Source: CAVVAL01 sp963742725 (GTDB lineage Bacteria; Actinomycetota; Actinomycetes; Mycobacteriales; Cryptosporangiaceae). From it: 64,000 bases of DNA. Positions 16,116-24,735 of this stretch are shown piece by piece (position 1 is the first letter of the stretch; each line of letters starts with the position of its first letter). Position numbers and translations under genes: made by a program. A model generated the notes under the pieces. That model was not told where the DNA came from and ran no database searches. It saw nothing but the letters and a program-made list of their open reading frames with translations. The stretch lies in NCBI GenBank assembly GCA_963742725.1, contig CAVUMX010000001.1:310001-374000 (forward strand). Direction: 5' to 3'.

Positions 16116-17033
16116 GTGAATCCGTACGAGGTGGCCGAGCACTGGCAGCTGCCCGGATCTGTGGCTGCGGCCCCGCTCGCCGGCGGGACGAACAACACGA
16201 ACTGGCGGATCGACGCCGGAAACGACACCTACGTCGCGCGGCTCTACCTGAACGCGGCGCCACCCAGGATCGAGGCGGAGCACCGGCTGCTGGCCGCGCT
16301 CGACGCCGCCGGCCTGCCCTTTCGCGTGCCGGTCCCGATCCCCGCGCCGGACGGCCGGACGGTCGTCGGCCAGGCCGCGCTCTTCCCGTACCTGCCGGGC
16401 GTCCGCCTCGGGAACGGGGAGCACCTGGAACTGGCCGGACGGGCCCTCGGCGAGCTGGACGTGGCGCTGGCCCGACTCCCCGAGGAGCTGGCGCCGACCG
16501 ACTGGCGGCGTCCGCTGAGCGAGGTCCACCCGGCCGTGCCGGACGTCGACGACCTGGTCGCCGATCTGACCCGCGAATGCGGCGACGACCCGGGCGTCGC
16601 CTGGCTGGCGGCCAATGCAGGCCCCGCCGACGAGGTGTACGCGCGGCTGTGCGCGCGGCTGCCGGTCCAGATCGTGCACGGCGACTGGGCACCCCCGAAC
16701 GTCCTGGTCGACGCCGGACGGGTCTCCGCCGTCCTCGACTTCGAGATCGCCGGCCTCGATCTCCGGATCACCGATCCGGTCGCCGGCGCGTTCAACTCCG
16801 CCGACGGCCACGGCCCGACGGCCGCGTTCTTCCGTGGGTACCGCCAGTGCGTCGACCTGCGCCCGGACGAGCTGGCGGCCGTTCCCGAGTTGCTCCGGTA
16901 CCGCGCGCTGGGCAGTGTCGTGTGGAGCGCCGGGCGGTGGCGGCTCGGCCTGTCGACGCTCGGTCGGGTACGCCGTGTCCTCTCCCACGGCCTCGACCTG
17001 GAGAAGAACCTGGGGTGGGACCCGCGAGCCTGA
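16116..17033 (+). CDS. Phosphotransferase (APH/homoserine kinase II-like)
   Basis: Protein-kinase-like small-molecule kinase, 305 residues. N-lobe nucleotide loop is LAGGTNNTNWRI; the catalytic loop is VHGDWAPPNVLVD (Brenner Asp plus Asn) and the metal motif follows as VLDFE. The substrate is not identifiable: homologues act on homoserine, aminoglycosides, choline or sugars. GTG 16116 with AGGGAACC upstream. Divergent from the sigma factor gene, 70 bp away. Confidence 0.88.
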   Translation: MNPYEVAEHWQLPGSVAAAPLAGGTNNTNWRIDAGNDTYVARLYLNAAPPRIEAEHRLLAALDAAGLPFRVPVPIPAPDGRTVVGQAALFPYLPGVRLGNGEHLELAGRALGELDVALARLPEELAPTDWRRPLSEVHPAVPDVDDLVADLTRECGDDPGVAWLAANAGPADEVYARLCARLPVQIVHGDWAPPNVLVDAGRVSAVLDFEIAGLDLRITDPVAGAFNSADGHGPTAAFFRGYRQCVDLRPDELAAVPELLRYRALGSVVWSAGRWRLGLSTLGRVRRVLSHGLDLEKNLGWDPRA

Positions 17034-17046
17034 CCCCGCGGGTCCC
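17017..17046. terminator. Hairpin spanning the stop codon of the phosphotransferase gene
   Basis: Perfect 10-bp arms (GGGACCCGCG at 17017-17026, CGCGGGTCCC at 17037-17046) with a 10-nt loop containing the TGA stop. Sits between convergent genes and can serve both. Confidence 0.7.
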
Positions 17047-17057
17047 GAGCCGCCTAC

Positions 17058-17543
17058 CTACATCTTCGCGGTGCCGCCGAGCTCCCACGGGAGGTCACCC
17101 AGGCCGTCGTCGTTCAGGTTGTACGTCACCTTGCCGTCCGCCGTGTTGGGGAACTTGTTGGCGATCACGGTCCCCTGGCATGTGTAGGAGCCGGACGCAT
17201 TGCCGTTGATCCGCGACGTGATGTCACAGGCGTTGCTCTGGACGGAGACGTCGTTCTTCTCCAGCCGCACCTGCACCGAGAACTTGTCGAACTTGTTGCC
17301 GCCGGCCTCGGACCACGACACCTTGGCGTACGCGTTGTCGTAGGTGTAGCTGCCGCCCGGACCGCCGTACGTCCGCTGGTGGCACAGCTCGACCTTCACG
17401 TCCGCGTTGAAACCGGACGTCGGGAACTCCTCGGTAGTGGTCTTGCAGTTGGTCGCCGCCGACGCGGGAGCCATCGGGAAGGCTATGGCCGCCGCCACGC
17501 CAACCGCTGCCACGGCGAGTACACGCGTGCTGATCTTCGTCAT
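17058..17543 (-). CDS. Small secreted protein of unknown function, four cysteines
   Basis: A 161-residue product with a Sec signal peptide cleaved after ASA (about residue 29). The mature part has four cysteines (TNCK, ELCH, NACD, YTCQ), consistent with two disulfides, and is rich in Thr, Ser, Asn and Gly with alternating beta-like segments. Secretion is well supported; the fold and function are not recognised. Separate transcription from hemQ downstream (103-bp gap). Confidence 0.8.
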   Translation of the reverse strand: MTKISTRVLAVAAVGVAAAIAFPMAPASAATNCKTTTEEFPTSGFNADVKVELCHQRTYGGPGGSYTYDNAYAKVSWSEAGGNKFDKFSVQVRLEKNDVSVQSNACDITSRINGNASGSYTCQGTVIANKFPNTADGKVTYNLNDDGLGDLPWELGGTAKM

Positions 17544-17646
17544 CTCGTGCTACCTCTCGTTGCGCTGGACCCACCGAAGCTACGAGCTCGCGGTGCGTCC
17601 GGCGCACGAGGCGCTGACCAGCGGAAAGGGCAGAAACCGGCAGGCG

Positions 17647-18354
17647 CTACGGCAGGGCGGCGACGATCTCCGCGATGGGCTTGCGCCGTCCGGTGAAGAA
17701 GGGCACTTCCTCCCGGACGTGCCGCCGCGCACTCGACGCGCGCAGTTCCCGCATGAGGTCGACGATGCGGTGCAGCTCGTCGGCCTCGAACGCCAGCATC
17801 CACTCGTAGTCGCCGAGCGCGAACGACGCCACCGTGTTGGCCCGCACGTCCGGGTAGCCGCGCGCCATCTTGCCGTGCTCGGCGAGCATCGCGCGGCGCT
17901 CCTCGTCCGGCAGGAGGTACCACTCGTAGGACCGGACGAACGGGTACACGCACACGTACGCGCGCGCCTCCTCGTCCGCCAGGAACGCCGGGATGTGGCT
18001 CCGGTTGAACTCGGCCGGCCGGTGCAACGCCATCTGGGACCAGACCGGCTCCAGGTACCGGCCGAGCCCGGTGCGGCGCAGCCGGCCGTACGCCTCCTGC
18101 AACGCGTCCGGGGAGCCGGAGTGCCACCAGACCATCAGGTCGGCGTCCGCGCGGAGGCCCGCGACGTCGTAGATCCCCCGGACGGTGACGTCCTTCGCGG
18201 CGAGCTGTTCGACCAGCTCGTCGACCTCGGACGCGAGCGCGGCCCGGTCCTCCGGCAGCCGCGACGAGGCCTGGAACACCGACCACATCGTGTACCGCAC
18301 GGTCTCGTTCAGCTCGCGGAGCCGCTGGGCGTTCGGGTTCACGGAGTCAGCCAT
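17647..18354 (-). CDS. hemQ: HemQ, coproheme decarboxylase
   Basis: Last step of the coproporphyrin-dependent heme pathway of Gram-positives: H2O2-dependent oxidative decarboxylation of coproheme to heme b. The 235-residue product is a chlorite-dismutase-family protein with the motif VYPFVRSYEWYLL (catalytic Tyr candidate Y137) and the proximal heme ligand candidate H160 in AEHGKMARGY. ATG 18354 lies inside the end of hemG (8-bp overlap), so the two are cotranscribed and probably coupled. Confidence 0.95.
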   Translation of the reverse strand: MADSVNPNAQRLRELNETVRYTMWSVFQASSRLPEDRAALASEVDELVEQLAAKDVTVRGIYDVAGLRADADLMVWWHSGSPDALQEAYGRLRRTGLGRYLEPVWSQMALHRPAEFNRSHIPAFLADEEARAYVCVYPFVRSYEWYLLPDEERRAMLAEHGKMARGYPDVRANTVASFALGDYEWMLAFEADELHRIVDLMRELRASSARRHVREEVPFFTGRRKPIAEIVAALP

Positions 18355-19753
18355 GGCTCGATTCTCTCCTGTCCTGATCCGGGCGCGCGGCCAGGGCCGC
18401 CACGACTTGTTCTGCGGCGGCCTCCCCCGATCCGATGCACAGCGGGATGCCCACGCCGTCGTACGCCGCGCCGGCCAGCGCGATCGTCGGATGCCCGGCG
18501 AGCGCTGTCCGTGCCCGCCGCACCCGGTCGAGGTGGCCCACCGCGTACTGCGGCAACGCCCCACCCCACCGGTTCACCTTCGTGGCGACAGGAACCGGCA
18601 ACGGCCCCAGAAAAGCACCAAGCTCTGAGCGGACGAGGTCCGCCAGCTCACTGTCGTCGCGGTGCAACACCGCCTCTTCGCCGTAGCGTCCGATCGACGC
18701 GCGAACCACCGTCAGACCGGGCTCGCCGGGCCACTTCTGGCTCACGTACGTGACGGCCTTCGTGGCCAGTCCGGAGCTGGCCGGGATCAGGGCGCCGCTG
18801 CCGGCCGGGAGATCCGTGGGCGGGAGGACGAGCGTGACGAGCGCGATGCTCGCGTAGTCGATCGCGCCGACCTCCGCGGCGGCGCCCGCACTGACCCCGC
18901 CGAGCAGCCGGGCCGCCGCGCGGGCGGGCACCGCGAGCACGACTGCGTCCGCGTCGATCGTCTCGGGGTCGCGGGTGGAGCCGCCGACGAGCCGCCAACC
19001 GTCCGGGGTCGGACGCAGTTCCCGCACCGGCAACCCGCGCCGGATCGTCGCCCCGCTGGCGTCCGCGACGGCGTCGACCAGCCGGCTCAGTCCGCCCTCG
19101 ACGGTCGCGAACACAGGCTCCGTTGATGGCGCCTGCTGGATGCTGCGGACCGCCCGTACCAGCGACGGATGCTCCCGCAGCGGCTCGACCAGCGCCGGCA
19201 CCGTGGCCCGCAGCGACAGGCCCGCCGCGCGTCCCGCGTACACGCCGCCGAGCAGCGGATCCACCAGCCGCTCGACCAGCTGCGGCCCGAGCCGGCGGCT
19301 GACCAGCTCGCCGACGGTGACGTCCTCGTCGAGCAGATCGCCGGGCAGGTCCGGTTCGGCGCGGAGCCGGGCGAGGGCGGCGCCGGTGAGGACGCCCGTC
19401 CGCTCGACCACGTCGGCGCCCGGCGGGATGCCCATCAGCGTGCCGGACGGCAGCGGCCGTAGCTCGCCCTCGACGACGACCGAGGCCGCCAGCGTCGCCG
19501 GGTGGACCAGCGCCTCGCCCAACCCCACCCTTTTGGCGAGCGCCACGCCCTGCGGGCGGCGGAACAGGAACGCCTCGGCCGCGTCCTCCACCTGGACACC
19601 GCCGACCTCGCCGGTGCGCAGCTTGCCGCCGAGCCGGTCCGCCTGCTCGACGACCGTGACCCGGGTTCCGGGCGGCGCCGCGTCGTGGACCCGCAGCGCG
19701 GCCGACAGCCCTGCGATGCCGCCGCCGACCACGACCACGTGGAGACTCGTCAC
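18347..19753 (-). CDS. hemG: Coproporphyrinogen III / protoporphyrinogen oxidase (HemY/CgoX type)
   Basis: FAD-dependent oxidase that in actinobacteria converts coproporphyrinogen III to coproporphyrin III. The 468-residue product starts with the dinucleotide-binding motif VVVGGGIAGLSAALRV and has a second FAD-contacting C-terminal motif LAGAAYDGVGIPLCIGSG. GTG 19753 with GGGGGG just upstream. Overlaps hemQ, so the two successive tetrapyrrole oxidation steps are linked. Confidence 0.94.
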   Translation of the reverse strand: MTSLHVVVVGGGIAGLSAALRVHDAAPPGTRVTVVEQADRLGGKLRTGEVGGVQVEDAAEAFLFRRPQGVALAKRVGLGEALVHPATLAASVVVEGELRPLPSGTLMGIPPGADVVERTGVLTGAALARLRAEPDLPGDLLDEDVTVGELVSRRLGPQLVERLVDPLLGGVYAGRAAGLSLRATVPALVEPLREHPSLVRAVRSIQQAPSTEPVFATVEGGLSRLVDAVADASGATIRRGLPVRELRPTPDGWRLVGGSTRDPETIDADAVVLAVPARAAARLLGGVSAGAAAEVGAIDYASIALVTLVLPPTDLPAGSGALIPASSGLATKAVTYVSQKWPGEPGLTVVRASIGRYGEEAVLHRDDSELADLVRSELGAFLGPLPVPVATKVNRWGGALPQYAVGHLDRVRRARTALAGHPTIALAGAAYDGVGIPLCIGSGEAAAEQVVAALAARPDQDRRESSHG

Positions 19754-19906
19754 CCCCCAATCCTGCCTCGTTGCCCCCTTTGCGCGCCGACCGCCCTGAC
19801 CTGGTGTCCAGCCGTGGCCGGATCGTGACCGGCCGCCGCCATCGTGGGGGAACCACGCCGGGCGGGGCCGCGTCCCACCGGCTGACTCAATCCACGGGAG
19901 GCCACG

Positions 19907-20803
19907 ATGCGGACGGTTCGGGCAAGACTTCTCATCGGCGCGCTGCTGCTCGCCATGACCGCCGGATGCGGCGCGTCGTCCGAGCGCACCGCGTCGGACA
20001 GCGGCGCCGCCGCTCCGCCACAGGCCCAGCAGGAGGGCGCTCCCCCCGCCCAGGACGCCAAGTCCGGCAACGCGCTCGCCGTCCCTGTCGGCGCCCCCGT
20101 CGACACGAGGTCGATCGTCTACAAGGGCGAGCTGACCGTCCGGGCGAAGAACGTGAGCGAGGCCGCCGCCAAGGCCAGCACGATCGCCACGGGCGCGGGC
20201 GGCGTGATCGCCGGCGACAACCGGCAGAGCAACGACGTCAACGAGACGGCGGACCTGGTGCTGCGCGTCCCGTCCGCGGCGTTCCACAGCACCGTGAACA
20301 AGCTCAGCAAGGACCTCGGCGAGGAACTGAACCGTGGCCTCAACTCCGAGGACGTCACCGAGGCCGTCGTCGACCTCGACGCGCGCATCGCCGGCCAGAA
20401 GGCCAGCGTCGACCGCACCCGGGCCCTCCTCGCGCGGGCGCAGCAGATCGGCGAGATCGTCACGATCGAGCAGGAACTGGCCCGCCGCGAAGGCGAACTG
20501 GCCAGCCTCCAGGCACGCAAGCGCGCCCTCAGCGACCAGGTCACCCTGTCGACGATCACGCTGCACCTGATCGGCCCCCGGGCGGAAGCACCCAAGGTGG
20601 AGGACGACACGCCGACGTTCCTCAGTGGCCTCGCCGCGGGCTGGGACGCGTTCACGTCCACCGTCAACTGGGCCCTGGTCATCTTCGGCGCGATGCTGCC
20701 GTTCCTCGCGGCGATCGCCATCCCGGTCGTGGTGCTGGTCTGGATCGTGCGCCGCCGGCGGCCGCGACCCGAGCCAATCCCCGTGGCCGCCCCAGAAAGC
20801 TGA
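19907..20803 (+). CDS. DUF4349 lipoprotein
   Basis: A 298-residue cell-envelope protein: lipoprotein signal with lipobox TAGC, a low-complexity spacer, the DUF4349 core from about residue 65 (SIVYKGELTVRAKNV), a coiled-coil stretch (VDRTRALLARAQQIGEIVTIEQELARREGEL in overview, about 165-205) and a C-terminal transmembrane helix near 255-280 followed by a basic tail. It would thus be anchored at both ends. ATG 19907 with GGGAGG. Function unknown. It sits opposite to and between hemG and hemE. Confidence 0.88.
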   Translation: MRTVRARLLIGALLLAMTAGCGASSERTASDSGAAAPPQAQQEGAPPAQDAKSGNALAVPVGAPVDTRSIVYKGELTVRAKNVSEAAAKASTIATGAGGVIAGDNRQSNDVNETADLVLRVPSAAFHSTVNKLSKDLGEELNRGLNSEDVTEAVVDLDARIAGQKASVDRTRALLARAQQIGEIVTIEQELARREGELASLQARKRALSDQVTLSTITLHLIGPRAEAPKVEDDTPTFLSGLAAGWDAFTSTVNWALVIFGAMLPFLAAIAIPVVVLVWIVRRRRPRPEPIPVAAPES

Positions 20804-20820
20804 CCGCGCTGATCCTGGCG

Positions 20821-21873
20821 TCAGCGCCGGGAGTGTTCGTGGACCAGTTCGACGACCCGGGTGAGCATGCCCGGGTCGGTCTCGGGGAGCACCCCGTGGC
20901 CGAGGTTGAAGACGTGGCCGGGTGCGGTGCGACCCTCGTTGAGGATGCGCCGCACCTGGGGCTCGATCACGGCCTCGCCGGCGAGCAGCACGGCCGGGTC
21001 GAGGTTGCCCTGGACGGCCCGATCGCCGCCGATGCGCTTGGTCGCGACGTCGAGCGGGATGCGCCAGTCGACGCCGACGACGTCCGCGCCGGCCTCACCC
21101 ATCGCCGTGAGCAGTTCGCCGGTGCCGACTCCGAAGTGGATCTTCGGGACCCCGGCTCCCGCGAGCGCGGCGAGCACGCGGGCGGAGTGCGGCTGGACGT
21201 ACGTCCGGTAGTCGGCCTCGGTCAGGGCGCCGGCCCACGAGTCGAACAGCTGGACCGCCGACGCGCCCGCCGCGACCTGGACGCGCAGGAACCCGAGCGT
21301 GATCTCGGCCAGCCGGTCGCACAGGGCGTGCCACAGCTCCGGGTCGCCGTACATGAGGGCTTTCGTCCGGCCGTGGGTGCGCGACGGGCCGCCCTCGACC
21401 AGATAGGACGCCAGCGTGAACGGGGCGCCCGCGAACCCGATCAGTGGTGTGCCGCCCAGTTCCCCGACGAGTGTCGTGACGGCCTCGGTCACGTAGTCGA
21501 CGTCGTCCGGCTCAAGAGGACGGAGCCGTTCCAGGTCCGCGGCGGACGAGATCGGCTCCGCGACGACCGGTCCGACACCGGGCACGATGTCCAGGTCGAC
21601 GCCGATGGCCTTGAGCGGGACGACGATGTCGGAGAAGAAGATCGCCGCGTCGACGCCGTGCCGCCGGACCGGTTGCAGCGTGATCTCGGTGACGAGGTCC
21701 GGACGCTGGCACGCGTCCAGCATCGCGGTGCCCTCGCGTAGCGCGCGGTACTCCGGCAGCGACCGGCCGGCCTGGCGCATGAACCAGACCGGCGTGTGCG
21801 GCACGGGCTCCCGCCGGCACGCCCGCAGGAATGGTGACGAAGCGAGATCATTCACAGTCACCCATGCTTCCAT
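20821..21873 (-). CDS. hemE: Uroporphyrinogen decarboxylase
   Basis: Decarboxylates the four acetate side chains of uroporphyrinogen III to give coproporphyrinogen III, the substrate of the nearby hemG product. The 350-residue TIM-barrel protein carries PVWFMRQAGRSLPEYR at the N-terminus, FAGAPFTLASYLVEG in the middle and FGVGTGELL and LGHGVLPETDP later, all family hallmarks. Start is uncertain: ATG 21873, GTG 21861 and GTG 21855 are close together and no strong Shine-Dalgarno sequence separates them. Confidence 0.95.
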   Translation of the reverse strand: MEAWVTVNDLASSPFLRACRREPVPHTPVWFMRQAGRSLPEYRALREGTAMLDACQRPDLVTEITLQPVRRHGVDAAIFFSDIVVPLKAIGVDLDIVPGVGPVVAEPISSAADLERLRPLEPDDVDYVTEAVTTLVGELGGTPLIGFAGAPFTLASYLVEGGPSRTHGRTKALMYGDPELWHALCDRLAEITLGFLRVQVAAGASAVQLFDSWAGALTEADYRTYVQPHSARVLAALAGAGVPKIHFGVGTGELLTAMGEAGADVVGVDWRIPLDVATKRIGGDRAVQGNLDPAVLLAGEAVIEPQVRRILNEGRTAPGHVFNLGHGVLPETDPGMLTRVVELVHEHSRR

Positions 21874-21924
21874 GCCTACGCGCGGATCGCGCAACCTGTC
21901 CGCCACCCCACTACGGCCGCCCGC

Positions 21925-21983
21925 CGCTCGGGTGTTCGTAACCGCCGTGCCCGGGCTGGGCGCTCGGGTGTTCGTGAGCGCCG
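21925..21983. repeat. 36-bp-period direct repeat before DUF3000
   Basis: CGCTCGGGTGTTCGT occurs at 21925-21939 and 21961-21975; extending to 23 bases there are two mismatches. It lies in the 196-bp divergent gap between hemE and the DUF3000 gene, so a regulatory role is possible. Confidence 0.55.
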
Positions 21984-22069
21984 CGCGCCGGGGCGGCGTC
22001 GTGGGCCCGGCGCGCTTTCGTGCGGCGTGCCGCGCCCGGCGCGCCGGTCCGGAGTCCTACGCTTCGTTC

Positions 22070-22630
22070 ATGGCGGAGTCCACCGGGCTACCGGACAGCT
22101 TCGCGCGGGCTGTCGCGGGCCTGCGCAGCGTGCGGCCGCGCCCGGAGATCCTCCTGGAGGAGGTCGCCGCGCCGCAGCGACTGGCGCCGTACAGCTTCGC
22201 GCTCGGCGCCACCGTCCTGCGCGACCAGGACGAGGTGGCCACCGGGCGGCTGGTGCTGCTGCACGATCCGGAGGGGCATGATGCCTGGTCCGGGACGTTG
22301 CGCGTGGTCAGCTACGTCACCGCCGAGCTCGAATCCGACATGGCCGGCGACCCGATGCTCGCCGAGGTGGGCTGGAGCTGGCTGCTCGACGCGCTGGCCG
22401 CCGGTGGCGCCAAGTACACGGCGGCGGGCGGCACGGTCACGCAGGTCGTCTCGACGCGCTTCGGCGACCTCGCCGGCCCGCCGGACGCCGCCGACATCGA
22501 ACTCCGCGCCTCCTGGACGCCGCTGGACGAGGACCTCGGCCCGCACCTGTCGGCGTGGTGCATCCTGCTCGCGTCCACCGCCGGCCTGCCGCCCCCCGGG
22601 ATCACGCTGCTCGCCTCGAACGGCGGCTAG
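22070..22630 (+). CDS. DUF3000 protein
   Basis: A 186-residue actinobacterial protein of unknown function, recognised by SFALGATVLRD, GRLVLLHDPEGHDAW and RVVSYVTAELESDMAGDP, and by its habitual position near hemE and the RNase D-like gene in actinobacterial genomes. No signal peptide or transmembrane helix. Start ATG 22070; the stop overlaps the stop of the convergent downstream gene by 4 bp. Confidence 0.9.
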   Translation: MAESTGLPDSFARAVAGLRSVRPRPEILLEEVAAPQRLAPYSFALGATVLRDQDEVATGRLVLLHDPEGHDAWSGTLRVVSYVTAELESDMAGDPMLAEVGWSWLLDALAAGGAKYTAAGGTVTQVVSTRFGDLAGPPDAADIELRASWTPLDEDLGPHLSAWCILLASTAGLPPPGITLLASNGG

Positions 22631-23334
22631 CTCACGAGAGCTTCGGCGCGCGTGCACGGCTGGTCGAGTTGTTTGGCCAGCTTCTCCACCTGGGCTCTGT
22701 TGCCGGCTCCGGCGGCCGTCATCAGCTGGAGCAGCAGCTTGAGGCAGCTGGCGATCGTCTTCTTGTCCTCGGAGACGACGCCCAGTTCGTCCTGCCGGGT
22801 GTCGAGGTCCTGGCGGGCCTTGTCCCGCTCGTCCTCGACCTTGACGATCTTCGCCTCCTTCGCCGCCAGCTGCTCCTTCTGGCTGGCGACCGTCGCCCGG
22901 TTCTCGCTGAGGTCGCCCGAGGCCACGAAGAACAACCCCGCCAACACCAGGCTGAGGACGACGGCCAGCGCGGTCACCGCCGACAGCACCACCACCAACC
23001 GCGAACCGCGCGAGGCAGCCGGGTTCGGCGGCGAACCCACGGACGGCGCAGCAGCCGCCCCGGCGAATGGCGGCCTTGCCACGCCGGCGTCCGGCGGCGG
23101 AGCGGCGAACGGTGCAGGAGAAGCGCCGGCGTCCGGTGCTGGTGCTGGTGCTGGTGCTGGTGCTGGTGCTGGTGCTGGTGCTGGTGCTGGTGTGATCCCG
23201 GCGAAGGGTGCCGGGGCCGCGCTGGCGAACAGCGCCGGCCCTGTGGCGCCGGGCGGCACGGGCGCGGCAGACGGCGCCGGCGCGGCGGGTTGGTCGGGCG
23301 GTGGCGGGGCGGGGCCGATCGGCGGCTCGGACAT
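22627..23334 (-). CDS. Proline-rich single-pass membrane protein with extracellular coiled coil
   Basis: A 235-residue protein: proline/alanine-rich cytoplasmic N-terminus (about 1-110, with a long Ala-Pro repeat), one transmembrane helix around 113-138 (LVVVLSAVTALAVVLSLVLA) and an outer segment with strong heptad character (ASQKEQLAAKEAKIVKVEDE) and two cysteines near the end. ATG 23334 has GAGG upstream; a TTG six bases earlier is less likely. It lies 91 bp downstream of a serine protease gene with the same topology, suggesting joint function. No named family recognised. Confidence 0.78.
   Translation of the reverse strand: MSEPPIGPAPPPPDQPAAPAPSAAPVPPGATGPALFASAAPAPFAGITPAPAPAPAPAPAPAPAPAPDAGASPAPFAAPPPDAGVARPPFAGAAAAPSVGSPPNPAASRGSRLVVVLSAVTALAVVLSLVLAGLFFVASGDLSENRATVASQKEQLAAKEAKIVKVEDERDKARQDLDTRQDELGVVSEDKKTIASCLKLLLQLMTAAGAGNRAQVEKLAKQLDQPCTRAEALVS
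23135..23192. repeat. GGTGCT hexanucleotide repeat, nine perfect copies
   Basis: Nine tandem GGTGCT units (23135-23188) plus a partial one. On the minus strand they encode an Ala-Pro run in the proline-rich N-terminus of the membrane protein. Hexamer steps keep the frame, so copy number can vary without inactivating the gene. Confidence 0.95.
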
Positions 23335-23425
23335 GGGCAACCTCGACGTCAGGCGACGGAAGCACCCGCCCGGGCGGCCGAGTACACGAAGATTCTAGCG
23401 AATGCCAGCAAACGCGCGCTACCGA

Positions 23426-24592
23426 TTAGCAGTCGACGAGCCCGTCGCAGACTTCGCTGATCGGGATCGCCAGGGCCAGTCCGTCGGCGTCGTCCCGGAC
23501 GATCTTGGCCTGCGCCACCCCGACGACCTGCCCCTGGGCATTGCTCACGGGCCCGCCGGAGTTGCCCGGACTGATCGCGGCGTCGAACTGGATGACCCGG
23601 GAGTCCAGCCCCGGCACGTCGGCGCGGACCGCGCTCACGACGCCGGTCGTCACCGTGTCGGCAAGCCCGAGCGGCGCCCCGACGACGACCACGGGCTGGC
23701 CCGGCTGCACGGCGGCCTCGGCCGGCTTCAGCCTCGGGAACGACTTCGGCGACTGGAGTACCGCGAGGTCGCGCCGCTCGTCCATCTTCACGATCTGGAC
23801 GGGGTGCCTTTCCTTGCCCCGCTCCAGCGTCGCGGACCGCGACCCGGACCGGACTACACCCTCCACGACGTGGAAGTTCGTGACCAGCAACGTCGCACTG
23901 CCGGACGTCCCGAACGCGAACGCCGTCCCGGTCGCGTTGCCGGCCCGCACCCGGAACACCGACGGCAGCACCTTCTTCGCGACTGTCGCCGAATCCAGCG
24001 AACCCTTGGTGCGCTCGTCGACCCCGGCGAGCTGCTTGGTGGCGGCGTCCAGCTCGGACCGCGCCTCCGCCAGCGTCGTGTTCGTCTCGCGCAGTTCGGC
24101 GGCCTGCCTGTCGGCGCGGTCGGACAGCTTCACGAGGAACACAGTCTGGACGACCGCCACCGCGAGCAGCACCAGCCCCAGGGCCATCGCTACCCAGCCC
24201 AGCACGTTGCGCTGCCGCGCGGGCCGGGCCGGCAGCGGTGCGCCGTACTCAGGAACCTGACCGTGCTGCACCGCCCCGCCGTACTCCAGCTGCGGCGGCG
24301 CGACCCACGGCTGCTGCTGCGTCGGCGGGGGCGGCGGCGCGAACGAGGACTGCTGCGGCGGGTAGGACGGCTGCGCTACCGACGGCTGCGGAAACGCCGG
24401 AGCGTACGAAGCCGGCGGAAACGACGCCGGCGGGAACGACGGCGACACCGGCGCCGGCTGGGCCGGCACGGGCGGAGGCAGCGGCGGCGGTGCCGATACC
24501 GGCACGGGCGGAGGCAGCGGCGGCGCCGATACCGGCGTAACCGGCGCTGGCGGGGCGTACTGCGGCCAGTGCCCGTCCTGGGGCTCGGTCAT
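23426..24592 (-). CDS. Membrane-anchored S1C (HtrA-like) serine protease without PDZ domain
   Basis: A 388-residue protease: proline-rich cytoplasmic region (1-125), transmembrane helix (about 130-154), a short coiled-coil stalk (155-195) and a trypsin-like domain outside the membrane. Catalytic triad: H241 (TNFHVVEG), D275 (RRDLAVL), S345 (SPGNSGGP). The protein ends right after the protease domain, so the PDZ domain usual in HtrA is missing. Probable role: envelope protein quality control or site-specific cleavage. Divergent from the RNase D gene. Confidence 0.92.
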   Translation of the reverse strand: MTEPQDGHWPQYAPPAPVTPVSAPPLPPPVPVSAPPPLPPPVPAQPAPVSPSFPPASFPPASYAPAFPQPSVAQPSYPPQQSSFAPPPPPTQQQPWVAPPQLEYGGAVQHGQVPEYGAPLPARPARQRNVLGWVAMALGLVLLAVAVVQTVFLVKLSDRADRQAAELRETNTTLAEARSELDAATKQLAGVDERTKGSLDSATVAKKVLPSVFRVRAGNATGTAFAFGTSGSATLLVTNFHVVEGVVRSGSRSATLERGKERHPVQIVKMDERRDLAVLQSPKSFPRLKPAEAAVQPGQPVVVVGAPLGLADTVTTGVVSAVRADVPGLDSRVIQFDAAISPGNSGGPVSNAQGQVVGVAQAKIVRDDADGLALAIPISEVCDGLVDC

Positions 24593-24735
24593 CGCGCGTA
24601 CCTCTCTCGGACCCGCCCGGGCACGCTGCGTGCCGGCGGCAGACCCCCACGCTATCGCCGCATGCCAGGACGGTCGATGCCGTCACCAGGCGTGCCGACC
24701 CCCGCTCACTACGCGCACACCGATACGGTGGACCG

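Noticed and set aside
18347..20566. Long minus-strand frame extending hemG far upstream
   Set aside because: The extra N-terminal half is antisense to the DUF4349 gene; hemG starts at GTG 19753 by its FAD motif.
20799..20825. Possible terminator between the DUF4349 gene and hemE
   Set aside because: Only 6-bp arms (GCTGAC/GTCAGC) with a 15-nt loop; too weak to call.
23135..23192. Short regularly spaced repeats considered as a CRISPR array
   Set aside because: Uninterrupted hexamers with no spacers, coding for Ala-Pro.
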